Notes under the pieces: generated by a model | Databases searched by the model: none | Told to the model about the DNA's origin: nothing | The model's input: the letters and a program-made list of their open reading frames with translations, nothing else | Part shown: piece by piece, positions 21,838 through 34,074 of the stretch | How positions within the stretch are numbered: position 1 is the stretch's first letter | How the letters are laid out: every line of letters begins with the position of its first letter | Position numbers and translations under genes: made by a program | Assembly: GCA_027922465.2 (NCBI GenBank) | Contig: BQMF02000328.1 | Coordinates: 124,001 to 188,000 of the forward strand | DNA: 64,000 bases | Direction: 5' to 3' | DNA from: Turritopsis dohrnii | Taxonomy: Eukaryota > Cnidaria > Hydrozoa > Anthoathecata > Oceaniidae

Positions 21838-22654
21838 GGGCTCAGCGTACGTTTCAAAAGTGAAAGGTTTATTTTTCAAAAATTTTTTCAAATTTTTTTT
21901 GACAGATGCAATCATTAGGTTATTATTACACTACATTTAAAGTTATAGCGAAAAATAATGGTTTTTTAGAAAGTTATTGGCATTTTTTGATATTCAACAT
22001 TTCTAAGTTATGACAACCTTTAATACAATCTGTTATATACTCAAAAGGCGATTAATTAAATTAGCAGCTCACTCTGTGAATTTATTAAAGGCTGTCATAT
22101 TGTCGTTTATGTGATGAAAAATTGTCAGTGTTCTACCTTCTATGAGCTCCATCTTTCCAGCTAGTGGCTCATTTCCTTTAAGACTTTGCACAGCAGTAGA
22201 TGAAAGCCTGTTAACGAATAGCTTGCCCTCGATTTGAGAGAAAATTCCTGATTGGCTCAAAATCCGAGATTGTTTTCAACTATCCAATAGCGCAAAAGTA
22301 TGGAAAAAACAAAAAACTGTTTTTCTCCTGAACAAAACCATTAATTAAGATTCGCGGGCACACTTTGTTTCCACTAATTGTGAGGAATCGCCAAAAACAA
22401 AAAAACATGTAAAAAACCTTTTTCTTCGGGAGTTGGAGCTCAAAGAAGCAAGCAAAAGTCCGTATTTTTGATCGTTTTTGCAGACTAGTTTCTTCCTTAT
22501 TATTTATGTAAATATATCCTTTTATACATCGTTGGAAAGAAAATTAATTGCTCTACACGAATTCACGAAATATTTTTACTTAAAATGTAACGGTAAAAAG
22601 AAATAACGGAAAAAGTTACGCAATACATATGGGAGTAAAACGTACGCTGAGCCC
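21838..22654. mobile_element. TTAA-targeted non-autonomous DNA transposon, 817 bp
   Basis: Termini GGGCTCAGCGTACGTTT and AAACGTACGCTGAGCCC are perfect inverted repeats, and TTAA lies on both sides (21834-37, 22655-58). TTAA duplications are made by piggyBac and Kolobok superfamilies. No transposase frame. Confidence 0.85.
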
Positions 22655-22865
22655 TTAATAACTTGTGCTTATTACAACCGTAGCATAAATGCATGTAAAT
22701 AAACGAATGAACAATAAATAAATAAATAAATGTCAAGTAGGACAAGTAAACATAGCATAACTGCAATTCTGTTCATATACCGTGTTATGTGTTTTATTAT
22801 GTTATGTTCAAGCCAAAAAGTATTAAAGCTTTTGCGCGTTCTTAACTATCTTTGAAAGATGGAAG

Positions 22866-22912
22866 TGCAAAGTAGATATCGCAAAGTAGATATCGCAAAG
22901 TAACAAGATATC
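22866..22912 (+). repeat. Short tandem repeat, 17-bp unit
   Basis: GCAAAGTAGATATC is directly repeated, followed by a third partial unit. Confidence 0.7.
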
Positions 22913-23138
22913 TAATTAATGAAACAAGCGATTACAAGGAAGTTGGTGAGGCTTGAGAAAAGTTATTAATTATGGTGTTTAAACTGAAATTCGGAAGAGG
23001 TCCACTGTAGAACTAGATTTCCATATTGTAGCAACTATTTTGAATACTTCAAATGTCGTTGATAGTGTACTTCCACATAGGTAGATCCTGTTGTATCCTG
23101 TTAATAACAATTTTATGAATTTCAAGTGCACATTTAAA

Positions 23139-23186
23139 CGCAATTTAAGCGCAATTTAAGCGCAATTTAAGTGCAATTTAAGCGCA
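23139..23186 (+). repeat. Short tandem repeat of CGCAATTTAAG
   Basis: Four to five direct units of 11-12 bp, ending 15 bp before the stop codon end of the PAN gene on the opposite strand. Confidence 0.85.
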
Positions 23187-23200
23187 ATGCACGTATTTTG

Positions 23201-25138
23201 TTACACCTCCACATATACCGAGACATCGTGCACAGCAAAACGATGATTGGTACCGGATTTGTATATACCCAAGTAGCGGCCTGTTAGATCATTTTCCCCT
23301 TCGCATTCCAATATCCAAGCCTCAGTATAATGGATATCTGCGATACCCCCGCAATAGGTGTCACCCTGTTCGGTATTGGTATCTCCAATGGCTATAACTG
23401 CTCCAATCATGAACTGATTAGTCATAAGCCTAATGAACCGAACGGTTTTCGACTCGCCAAAATCGAATTTCAAGTATATATCCCCCGTTATCGTTCCGGA
23501 GTCAAAGAAGGACACGTCATCATCATCATATGCACCAGTTACCGAGTTAACAGAAGGGTGGCCGACTACACTCGTAAATGACGTAATTTTCTGATATTTG
23601 GCTAAGAAAGAAAAATAAGATTAAGTTATTCAGGAATGATTTTTTTAAAGAGTACCAAGGAAAAGACTGGTTACTCTGCCGAAACATTTACTAAAAATTT
23701 CTCTGCAAAGGAGTGGATTTTTATAGAAATATAAAAACAATTTCAATAAAAATGCTCTCCGTCACTGTGACTTTTGAAGATTTTGCCCTCTGGCTATGAC
23801 TTTCATAACAATAAAAGTTGATGTATTGAATATATTGAGCCTATCACGACCATTCTGAGTCTAAAACTGCCCAGTGAATAATGTGCTTACCGATACATGT
23901 GTAACCTGCTGCGCTACAGTCATCTTCGCAAGTTTCTTCTAATCCATTGCACGGTTGTACGACGTTACAGAAAGGCCCTTTCTAAATTGTTAATAATACG
24001 CACAGCATTATATATACTGCTACTACGTAGCGTCTTATCTGCAAATCATAAAAGGTTGGCGCTCACAGACTAGGTTCAGTGTGGTTTAGTCCTTTACAAC
24101 AACAAGCAGACTGTCTCAATTCCCTGTAGAGATACGCTGGTATGGCATTATTAAAAACCTGTCAACGCAGCTTGAAACTAAAATCACCAGGACTATCTAG
24201 AAAAGGTGTATGAATCGTTAGCATTTTATAGGGAAGGTGCCAGAAAATTCAAAAATCAATACCAGTCTTGTTTCAATCTTTGTTGACAGAAATGTCCACC
24301 CTACTTCGTTTGTCTCAGTGCCTGAATCTTTCTCAAGCAATTGACACAAGGTTTCGTCAGTTTTATAGTTCACATAGTGACATATGTCATTTGCAACACA
24401 GTGAACAACGCAGCCAGATTTATCCACGTCATTGATCTCCTTGATAACTGTTCCTGCATATCTGATATCGTTCTTCTGGACGGAAAAGTTACCATGTTTT
24501 TTACATGGTAACCTGAGTATGTCGCAATGTATCAAACAATACCAGAAATAAGATAAAAGTCTAAATGAAACAAATGTTAATTTTTATCAAACTTTCCAGG
24601 CATTGTTTCGTCGCAAAAAGGAAAAAGGAGAGTAGGTGTATTCCAAGGTTAGACAAAATTCATGAATAACAGACCTTTTCATGGATTACGTCACAACATG
24701 CAACACCTCGATTTCACACTGAATATTAATGACGTTTGCGCTGTTTACAAAGAGAAGCGACACTTCAGGAAAACTTTTTCACTTTTATTTAGGTTAAAAA
24801 CGTAATAATTCATAAACTTAGAAACGAGGCGATGATTGTAATGACGTAATTTATGAAAAGATCTATTAACCCGCTCAAAATGAAAAAAAAGTAGAACATT
24901 AATATGTTGGAGGTTCAAAAGAAACTTTGTTATACAGCCCTTAACTTCCTTGTGACTAGCCCTGAATCCCTTTCTGAATAGACACATTGAAACAGACAGT
25001 TGGAGAAGAAACAGGAGAGGAAGTAAAAAAATAGAATAATAGATTAGGGAATCGTTTGACCAATCATACAATAGGGAAAGCCCAGCATAAATTATCATGA
25101 GATTTCACTTACATTAAAAATAATTGTTTGGAAGCCAT
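23201..25138 (-). CDS. Secreted PAN + EGF-like + discoidin-like protein, 271 residues, four exons
   Basis: Minus-strand exons 25138-25113, 24560-24263, 23981-23891 and 23601-23201 join in frame (26+298+91+401 = 816 nt, 271 codons plus stop). Exon 1 (donor GTAAGTG) joins exon 2 (acceptor TTCATTTAG) to give MASKQLFLILLSYFWYCLI, a good signal peptide. Exon 2 is a PAN/Apple-like domain (NDIRYAGTVIKEI, CVVHCVANDICHYVNYK, CQLL). Exon 3 is a short Cys-rich EGF-like piece (CNVVQPCNG, CEDDCSAAGYTC; five Cys, one fewer than canonical EGF). Exon 4 is a discoidin/F5-8C-like domain (SVNSVTGAYDDDDV, YLKFDFGESKTVRFIRLM, YCGG, GRYLGIYKSG). No frame break is seen. The likely role is a secreted lectin-like or adhesion protein, inferred from domains. 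Related in architecture to the pseudogenes at 5-9.7 kb but without a fibrinogen domain. An HP MITE sits in intron 3. Confidence 0.75.
23676..23793 (+). mobile_element. HP hairpin MITE, copy 9
   Basis: Contains CAAAGGAGTGGATTTTTATA and CAATAAAAATGCTCTCCGTC and ends GCCCTCTGG. Located in intron 3 of the PAN/discoidin gene, antisense to it. Confidence 0.8.
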
Positions 25139-25513
25139 ATTCAAGATGCCATCCCAGTATTTTGTCAACAATTTCAAAATATTCGTAACATTTAGTGAAA
25201 ACAAAATTCAATTCAAAATCCATCGTCATCATCATTCAAAGTTCATCTTCGTGATCATGGTGATAACTATGGTATCACAGTAAGCATCAATTTAACGTTT
25301 TTTAAATCACTATCATTTTTCATATACAACGTTTATCAATCTCGAGATCATGCTGGCATCAATTTAAGTTATTTAATAATTCATTTTATTCGCTAATTAT
25401 ATTCTTAATTTATACAAAAATTTAATAAATGAAAAGCTCCCCTTCAAGCAATAATCTACTCAAATATTGCATGCTGGTTCTGTTTATTTTTAAAATAAAA
25501 TTGAGAAATATCT

Positions 25514-25560
25514 AAAGCTTGGAATACATTACCTATTTAAATGGATCAGTTTAAATGAAG
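25514..25560 (+). repeat. Left member of a distant inverted pair
   Basis: AAGCTTGGAATACATTA and ATTTAAATGGATCAGTTTAA occur here and, inverted, at 33262-33308. The pair encloses about 7.8 kb and could be the ends of one large element or two separate MITE ends. Confidence 0.6.
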
Positions 25561-26100
25561 CAGTTAAAATGGATACGAAAAAAACTGATGAAAAATACTG
25601 ATCCAACACAGGTGTCTACACTTATCCAACCAACGTATCCAACTACACGTTTTTTATGACGATCTTGCCCACGGGGACTATATTTGGTCAGCGCGGCAGC
25701 AGCTGATCTTTCATTAGCATTTGTGTTCGTCCGTCCGTCCGTCTGTAAGTCCATAAATTTTTGTCCCCAGTTGTAGGCTGATACCACTAAAAACACAAGC
25801 CTTAATTTTAAGGCTGGAATAGAGGCTATTTGTTGATTGTGGCTTAATTAAGAATTGTTTATTGATTGATAATTACAACTACTTTATCAGGGTGAGTGCG
25901 GCCTCCATAAAAATAAAGAGGAATTCACGTTTCTGGAAACACAGATTTATAATGCTTATCAGGGAAGCAATGCAATTCTCAATGATCGTTATAAGTGATA
26001 CTGTGATTATACTGCTGAGTTTCCTTGCTTATATTCCTTGCTTATTTCCCTACTTATTGCTGATTTTGTGTTTTGTGTTATTAAATTGGTCAGGAGATAT

Positions 26101-26744
26101 GGCCGATGGAAATTTTATATTAGTTTAGCGTCACCCGCCCGCATCACTGTAAGTGTCCGCGTAAAAAATTTCATTATTTTACAAGATTTCATTATTTCAA
26201 TACAAAATGACAATTTAACAAGAATAATACACCATCCACTTCATTTCCTTGCCTACCCACCATCGACGGTCGTATCCCGGTTCAAAATGTACAAGTAGTT
26301 GCTCTTCCATGTGCGTCTAATGACTTTCCCAGAGTGTTCCGTATAATAAATGTAGCGAAATTTTGACATTCGATTACGTAATCGAAGTAGACATTAATTT
26401 TTGCAGCGTTTTGGAATAATAGAGTCATGGTTTCGATTTCTATCAGATACATGCTGAAAAAACCAACTTTGCGGAATACCTTATTTGCAAAAATTTCTTG
26501 AAAATTTCTTCTTTTTCAATGTAGTTGAAGAAAAAGCAGGTCTGAAGTAGAAAGCTCGAGCTAGTACCGTACTCGGGCGGGCGGGATCTCAGTGATTATA
26601 ATAATGCAAAATGGCGTATTTGATGTGTTCTCCGGCTATGTATGGCACTAGAACAAAGTTAATGAATAATGAATAATGAAAACATGCCGCATGACATTTT
26701 CAGGAGTTAAGTGACGCTAAACTAATACAAAATTTCCATCGGCC
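26101..26744. mobile_element. 644-bp MITE with GGCCGATGG ends and TAT flanks
   Basis: Left end GGCCGATGGAAATTTTATAT and right end ATACAAAATTTCCATCGGCC are inverted over about 33 bp, including TTAGTTTAGCGTCA. TAT precedes the left end and follows the right end. Subterminal CGCCCGCATCACTG pairs with GCGGGATCTCAGTGA. No ORF of note. Confidence 0.8.
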
Positions 26745-27364
26745 TATGAGAGCTCTGCTACCTCCAAGCCAAGCAAGCTATGATGCATTCCATTACATAA
26801 TGTTGATGTTATTTTTTGTAATCTGTTATATAGGTACATCCGTCAACTTAGAAGAGTTTCCCATGTGTGTGTGTGTGTAGAAATCTACTGTCACCCAAAC
26901 AGACAACATCTCCAAAGTGTATATAAGACATTTTATAGTTACCTCTGTGAAGGTGCATTTGTGTGCTACTTAAAATTGAATTAATAAACAATATTTTGTG
27001 TTAGTTGTAATGTAATGCACTTATTATCAAGCAATGGACACATAATGTTTACAAACTCTAATTATCACTTGAAATCCGGAATGTCTATTTATTCAGTATT
27101 TCAATGAACAAATTCCCTATAAAATCATATTATATATAAGTTTATCTTTCATAGTCTTGTCTTGTCACTCATTTCGTATAATCTTTTATGTTTTCATGTA
27201 TGTAAAAAATTGTTATTCACCATAGATAAATTTCATTTTTTCATTTTTTTAAATCGAAAGCTTTTGCAAATTTGCTGTTGTTTTTTATGTTTTATTCTGT
27301 TTCTCTGCTTGGCCAGCAATCTCTTATTTTCTTATTCTCAAATAATAAGCAGTTGTTTTGCTTA

Positions 27365-27520
27365 CTTTTTAGATTTCTGCGTAAGCAAGAAAGCTATTAC
27401 AACCGGCTTTCGTTTTCTTCTTTTTGTATTCCTGCGTAAGCAAGGAATACTTTGAAACCGTTCGTGTTTTTTTTGTTGGATTTCTGCGTAAGCAAGAAAT
27501 ACTTTACGATCGTCCGTGTT
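27365..27520 (+). repeat. Three tandem copies of a TTTCTGCGTAAGCAAGAA unit
   Basis: ATTTCTGCGTAAGCAAGAAA, TATTCCTGCGTAAGCAAGGA and ATTTCTGCGTAAGCAAGAAA are spaced about 55 bp apart with partly conserved spacers. This directly precedes the array at 27531-32166. Confidence 0.85.
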
Positions 27521-27530
27521 TTTCTGTTTT

Positions 27531-30500
27531 TTCATCTTACTGTCCAAACCTACGCATTTTTGTTTCTTAAATTTCATTGGTTCATAAAAAAGCCGTCTCA
27601 ATCGTGATTGGTGCATAATGCCCGATTTCTACGAAAGGGTGCTAATATAGCCACCTTAACTTCAATAGTGACAGTTTATTGGCTGATTTTCGCCATGCCA
27701 TGTGATCGTCCACAAAACGTTTTAATGGTGGATTTACACACGTCGAAATTGTCGATCGAAATTTTCGATCGAAATTTTTTAAGCTTGCTGATTGGCTGAG
27801 AAAAATCATCTGACTTTTCGTCTTCGAAAAAAATACTCTTCGAAAAAGTTGAAAAATTTCAACTTTTTCGACGAATGTTTTTGACGAATGTTTTTTCGAA
27901 GAAAAGCTAAACCAATCAAAATCGCTGTTTTAAACTTGTTTTGCTGCGTCATCAAAACGTGCAAATCAAACATGGACGTTGATCCAGAAGTGCTGCGTGC
28001 TTTATTTTGCGCTGTTTCTCAGCAGCAAGACAAACAACAAGAACTACATTCTCTTTTGTTCTGCTTTTATTTTCTTCTTATACTTAATCAGGAGCAATAA
28101 CCTCGTTAATATCAATTTTCTATACAGAAGAGCCCTGCACTTCATGTTTGTTTACATAAAAAATGGCGCCTTTTTTCGTCAGTGTGTAAATTAAAAATGA
28201 AAATCCGACGCGAAAATTTTCGATCGAAAATATCTATTCGATCGAAAAATTTCGACGTGTGTAAATCCAGCTTAAAAATGGCAGCGAAAGAACGTGTGTA
28301 GTTTGCTAAAAGTTTCTTTGATGGAAATATGGCTTTAAAAGAAGTTAATACAGCTTATAATTTTATGTAAAGAATTGCATTACTGTTGGGAACTTATCAT
28401 GTTCACAAAATTAAATTACAGTGTGGTTATTCTGTTTTTTGAAAGAAGTTTTCTTGAAGTTTAAAATATGAAAACAGTGCCAATACATGGTGTGTGGAAG
28501 AAAAGGTATTTCTTGTTTTATTTTTGCTCCAAGCCTTTTTAAATATGAAAGACCTTCGTGTATTTTGTATGTGTATGCATGTTTGAAGTCAATTTTTAGA
28601 AGCTTTTGGATTTTTAAAGCTCAGCTTAGCTTCCTTTCAGCTCCTCCCCATCATCACCAACATATGCACTTTATATACAGCTATTATTTATACTATATTT
28701 AGTAGCAATTTTTGGATGTATTCTGGCTATATCAGCTTATCTCTTTTCTCCCTATGTATGTTGTATTTTTTTAACTTTTAGATTAGATATGAGCTTTAAT
28801 TTCTAAGTAATTATTATTGTGATATTTATATTTTTCATTCTGAGGAGATCAATATAGAAACTTTATATATTAGTTTGTGCTGCCCAAACGATATGTTGGT
28901 TACCGCCAGTATACACAATCTTTTTATAGGATTCGTTATATTTAATGTGGTTAAATTAAAGTTTCATATTGTGTCGATGCACTTTTTTGGAGTACGTGGG
29001 TGGCAAATATCCAGTAACAATCATTCAGCTTATTCGTACAAAAAAAACAGATCTTCATAAATGATCTCCGCGATAGCATAAAGAAAAGCCCCTTTTTTAT
29101 GTTATGGTAGGCTGACTTTCTTGACGAACATTGTCAGTCGCATCAATATTTTTGTTTATTTAATGCTGATGCTTCTCGAGCTGAATGATGTGACTGTCTT
29201 AGTTTTGCAGGACTAGTGTGCTAGTGTTGCATTTTTGTGGCATTTTCAGCAGCAAAGCTTGCAGAAATCCTTCTGCCCGGTAGGGCATCTTGTTTTTTTT
29301 TTTTTTTTTCACTGTCCAAACCTAGACCAATTTTTGTCGATGGGAAATAGCCACTCAAGTCATTAATGTTCCCAACTTACATTCTTTTTATGATTTAACA
29401 GTCTAAACTCACACTATATTCATTGTATACAAGTACTTTGCTTGAAAAGACTCTAAAAGTGTAAAATATAAGCTCTAGTGAAAGGAATAATTAACATATG
29501 GCTAGATCGTAGATGCATGGTAGAAATGTTGTTTCACGTGAGTCTTATGCAACGTTCTTACGTTTTCCGTAGTTGTTTTAAAAATGGAAGCGAAGAAGCA
29601 CGCGTAGATCTGAGAAAATTTCTTGGTTGAATATATGGATATAGAAGAGGTTATACGGCTGTCAAACTTAAAAGAATCAAGAACATTTATGATCCAAACT
29701 GATAATGTACGTGAAACTAATACTGTTAGTAGTTATTCGTGATAAATGAGCAGTTTTTGATGCTTCAAATGAGATATGAACGACTACAAAAACGGTATGC
29801 TTACATCGATTTAAAAAAATGCGTAAGGTTTCTATTAGTCTTTTTCTAAATATAATACAATTTTCTATTTCATGTTCCTAGGTAAGCTATCCTGTTTTTA
29901 TAAAGCTCTGGAATCATGAAGCACAGCTCATCTTCCTCATCAACTTCTAACTATTTTATTTATCATTTGATGAACACTTTTTTAATTGACTAGTCGAATT
30001 TAAAATATTGTATGATTCTAAAATTTGTATACTATCATGCTGAGGATAAAAGGGAAACACAGATATTTTTATTATTTCGCAAGGCCAAGTAAAAGTTTTT
30101 ATTATGAAGTTCAGGTACAAACAACATAAAGATTTTCATACTGTATAGTTTTAAAAGGAGTATTTTGAAACGTCCACGGAAGAGTGTTCTCTAATGGATT
30201 TTTAAACTGACGGTGTTCCTTTTTAAGCTTGATCTCCGGCAAAACTTTTCAAAGTCTCCTTACTTTTATGATGCTCTCGGGAATGTAATTAAATGAATTC
30301 GAAGTTATTACTTCTTAAGCACAGACTTTTTTTGACGCGACAAACTTTTTATTACTTAATTACTTCTTGAAGATTCTTTAGGGAATACAACTTTAAATTA
30401 AAATCTTTTTTAAAAAATCTCTAAATTGAAGCAAGACTGAAGTTTTATATGAGACAACAAAGTTTAATTGTTATCGTTGTTAAAAGGTAAAATGTAAAAT

Positions 30501-32166
30501 ACTGTAAACGTCATTCTGCATTATGCATATCGTTTTAAAGCGTGAACTAACATTCATTTCTTTCTGAAAAGCCTCCAGAAAGTCTTCCAGTCATCTGCAG
30601 GAATACTTCTGCCCGGTAGGGCATCTTGTTTTTCTTACTGTCCAAACCTAGCGGTTTTTTGAAAATTCATGCGTGCGTTTACATGAAACCAAAACGTCGT
30701 GCAACGCATGTCACCCAGCGAAGAAACCCTTTTAGATTTACAAGTTTCTTTGGTCAATATTAAATGGATTTTTAAGAGCATATACATATTTTAAGATGAA
30801 AACAAAATCTTTAGAAGAAACTTCGAATTATTTTGAACTGTGATCATTCTTTTCTAAAGAAGATTTCAACATTTTGTAAACAGAAGAGTGATGAAAAAGG
30901 TATACATTTGTTGTTTGTTTTTAGTGAAAACACAAAACATCTTCGTTTGTTTCATGTATGGGCTTATTCTTTTTAAGCTGTGGATACTGAAGCTCAGCTT
31001 AGAGTCCTCCTCAGCTCCAACATCAAAAATGTGGGTCTACTGATGTTTTAATGTAATGTTTTAATGTTTGATGATAATTTTTTAATGTTTTAATGTTTGA
31101 TTTGTTTTTAAGTTATATATATATATTGTCAATGTCCTTTATTACAAATGACTTTCCTAAATATAGTAGCGAATTCAAACATCTTCCAATTGCCTGTAAA
31201 CTCAATACACAGCAAATCATGTAACAACCCAAAATTTTCCTTTCAGTATATAAATATGTGTGTGTGTGTGTGGTGACTTAGAAGTTTAGAGGATGCATAG
31301 GTTTATTTTTTAAATGATCAAAATCTTTGTTTGGTTTTTGTGTTTGCAATATTGGGAATTACATTTGTAATTAAAGAGATTGATAGTACATATCAAATGT
31401 TTAAAGTTTATGATTTACGTACGTATAGTCACTGTTTGACATCTGAAAATATCAATATAAACATAAGCTGATTTTGTACTCCCACCAAAAGAAGGGATGT
31501 TTTATGTCATTCAGATGCAATTAAGTTTATCGGTGGTGTATACGTATATGCAATGAAGTTTCGCGTAGTGTCAATTACAGTTTTGCAATGCCTTTGTTGG
31601 GTGCATATGAATGTAATCAGAAATGTAATGTTATGTTGTAAAAATCATTCAACCTTTCTTAAATTTCCTAAAGACTTTTTTTAAACTGATCATGAATTTC
31701 AACTTAGATGAAGAATATAAGTGCATGCCATATTGTTAATCAAACTAAAACAAAAATTTCTGACTATATAGTTAACTATATTATGCATGTTGATTTTAGT
31801 CGATATAAATGTATTTTGCATGACCAAAATTTATATGTTCTTTGAAAAATGTTTTGAGTTTATGATCATACTCATTAAGATATCTGATAGGATCCATGTA
31901 TCTTTTATATTATTTTCTATCAACAAATGTTGTTCAGTTTATTGGCAGTATATATATACATTATAATAAAGTTTCTCATTGTGTCAATTATGCCTTCAAA
32001 ATGTCCTGGAAGCATGTAATTAGGAATATTGTAGAAATTATTCAACCATTCAATGATTCAAAATTATTCAAGTTTCAAGAATGCTATTGTAGTATTTCAT
32101 TTTTCATATTTTAATTTTTCAACTGATTTTGCAGAAATCTTTCTGCCCGTAAGGGCATCTTGTTTA
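27531..32166 (+). mobile_element. Head-to-tail array of three unclassified units ending in a hairpin
   Basis: Units: about 27531-29308, 29309-30628 and 30629-32166. Each begins (T/C)ACTGTCCAAACCTA and ends GCAGRAAT-YTTCTGCCC, a TGCCC...GGGCA hairpin, and CATCTTGTTTT. Inside, blocks recur in order: ATGGCAGCGAAAGAA or ATGGAAGCGAAGAAG, then GAAGCTCAGCTTAG-like sequence. Unit 1 also contains a Harbinger MITE. No large ORF. The tandem structure and terminal hairpin resemble Helentron/Helitron-2 type non-autonomous elements, but this is inference. Confidence 0.6.
27727..28271 (+). mobile_element. Harbinger-type deletion derivative with residual N-terminal frame
   Basis: Termini GGTGGATTTACACACGTCGA and its inverted match GACGTGTGTAAATCCAGC; TTAA sequence lies at both flanks. 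Subterminal GATCGAAATTTTCGATCGAA occurs at both ends. Inside, ATG at 27972 opens MDVDPEVLRALFCAVSQQQ, reminiscent of the short acidic start of HARBI1-type transposases. It then runs into non-coding sequence. Confidence 0.65.
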
Positions 32167-32734
32167 TTTTCAATGAAGTACAACAAAAATGTGTGAAAGA
32201 CACATTGTCACGCATACGAACACAGTATTATTTAATATTGTCATAAATTTTTAATGATCTATATCATTCCTTTTCGGAATCATCTGCATAGGGAAAGGTT
32301 TACTTTTGAACTTTTTGTGATCATATAACACAAGGTCTGCATAAAATCTTTTGAAGTATATATACTCAAAAACAGCTTATTTGAAGTAACTTATTTTGAC
32401 TTTAATACAAACTTTTTTAATCGAAATCAGATTTGTATTCACTTCAATTGAAAAAAAAAATCATATTTTGTTTGGAAAAAATCTCGTATAAGTTACTTTA
32501 GAGAAAACCCCTACATGAAAGTCTTTTATATATAAACTTAATTTTACATATTCAGGTATATACAAATAAGACATTAATAAATATTCGAGGGAATGCTTTG
32601 TATCTTTAATTTCTTTGATAAAGATTTTATTGAATTAAGTTTTGTTGTAATGATGCTGGGATATGCAATCAATTTTGAGAGGGTACCTGTCTGATTTTCA
32701 ACTGGAATGTGTTTTTCTTTGAATCGCTGCCACT

Positions 32735-33140
32735 ATTTTGACCTTCCCGCTGCAAAAGTGTTTTTCGATTTTGCTTCACAGTCTAACATATTTCAACTTT
32801 GCTGAAATCACTAACTTTCAGGCCTCATCTCCTGTTTCTATTAGTTTTATGTGTAGACATTAATGGTGCATTCATAAGTATTTGAGTGAATGTGTTGTAT
32901 ATTTAATATTTATGATTGTTTTGGATTAAATTTTACTACAATGTTATATTGCTTCATGAACTCAATATCTGTTTCACATTTGAACTTGGGTTTCTTATTC
33001 ACTGTCACACTAGTTGTATCTCCTAATTCCTATTTCGAGCTTCCTGGTGAGCAAAAAGGTTTTCGATTTTGCTTTACGGTCCATCACTCTTCAACTTTCC
33101 TGAAAGCGCTGACCTTCAGGCCTCAGGGCCTCTTGTTCTA
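32735..33140 (+). repeat. Two-copy direct repeat, about 105 bp, 300 bp apart
   Basis: 32735-32842 and 33040-33140 share TTTTCGATTTTGCTT, TTCAACTTTSCTGAAA and CTTTCAGGCCTC / CTTCAGGCCTC in order. The second also has GGCCTCAGGGCCTCTTGTTC, a hairpin + CTTGTT ending like that of the array units to the left. Confidence 0.65.
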
Positions 33141-33261
33141 TTTAATTCGCTATGTATCACCTTTTCTTTTATTCAAAACATCAGGAATTAAGAAAACAAT
33201 TGAACACGTTCAACTTTTTCAAACGCTTTCCATTTAAACTGAAACAGGTGAAAATTGAACT

Positions 33262-33308
33262 GATCCATTTAAAGTGATCCATTTAAATGATAATGTATTC
33301 CAAGCTTA
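33262..33308 (-). repeat. Right member of the distant inverted pair
   Basis: Reverse complement of 25514-25560: TCCATTTAAATGATAATGTA then TTCCAAGCTT. Confidence 0.6.
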
Positions 33309-33428
33309 AATCTCACTAAGGCTGAAATACACTATCATTTTTCAATGATCATTTTTCAATGATACATTCCAATGACATTGAAATTTAAAAATTTTGGCGC
33401 GAATACACTATCATTGAAAATTACAAAC

Positions 33429-33759
33429 ATGGACTCTGAGGAAGAAACAGCAGCTGCTGTCGTTATCAAAAAAGAGAGTTGAACGCAGAAAATCAAAAGA
33501 AAGAAGTGCATGGGTAAAGGCATGGCTAAATAGACGAAATGAACTTGGCATCTATAATACCCTCATGCATGAACTACGCGTGGGGGGAATCGCAGAATAT
33601 ACGAGATTTTTAAGAATGCCACCGAGTATTTTCGATGAGCTGCTTCATCTCATAGACGTTGATATTACGAAAAAAACACGAGACCCAATCCCTGTTCAAG
33701 TTAAAGCACATTGTCCCAGTTCATCCCTGAATTTTGCGAAGCCGTTTACATGCGATTAA
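33429..33759 (+). pseudogene. Harbinger (HARBI1-like) transposase N-terminal remnant
   Basis: ATG at 33429 opens MDSEEETAAAVV. One frameshift near 33465 leads into RRKSKERSAWVKAW, NELGIYNTLMHELR and YTRFLRMPPSIFDELLHLI, the familiar N-terminal region of PIF/Harbinger DDE transposases before the catalytic domain. Homology stops near 33720 and the DDE region is missing. The Met at 33565 is internal and not a real start. Non-functional. Confidence 0.75.
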
Positions 33760-34074
33760 AACTTGGTTGACTCCTCCAAATTTCAATAAATGTTTCAGTT
33801 GCTTCTCACGTTGTCATTTTCGCGTGTAAAAGTCTTCAAAATGTTGTTTTCGTTTATGTTAGCGTCTAAAATCACATCGCGTGAACCGAAAACAATAGAT
33901 TCGATTCGAAACAATAGAAAAAAAATGACATTGAAAAATTAAAAGTTGAACATGTTCAACTTATCATTTTTCAATGTCATTGAAAATTAGAGTGTAAAAA
34001 ATGACATTTTTTTCTGAATACACTGTCATCTTTCAATGATCATTGAAAAATGATCATTGAAAAATGATAGTGTA

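Noticed and set aside
25650..25677. TGACGATCTTGCCCACGGGG considered as an HP copy
   Set aside because: Only the terminal 20 bp resemble HP; no arms or second end. Possibly a fragment, not listed.
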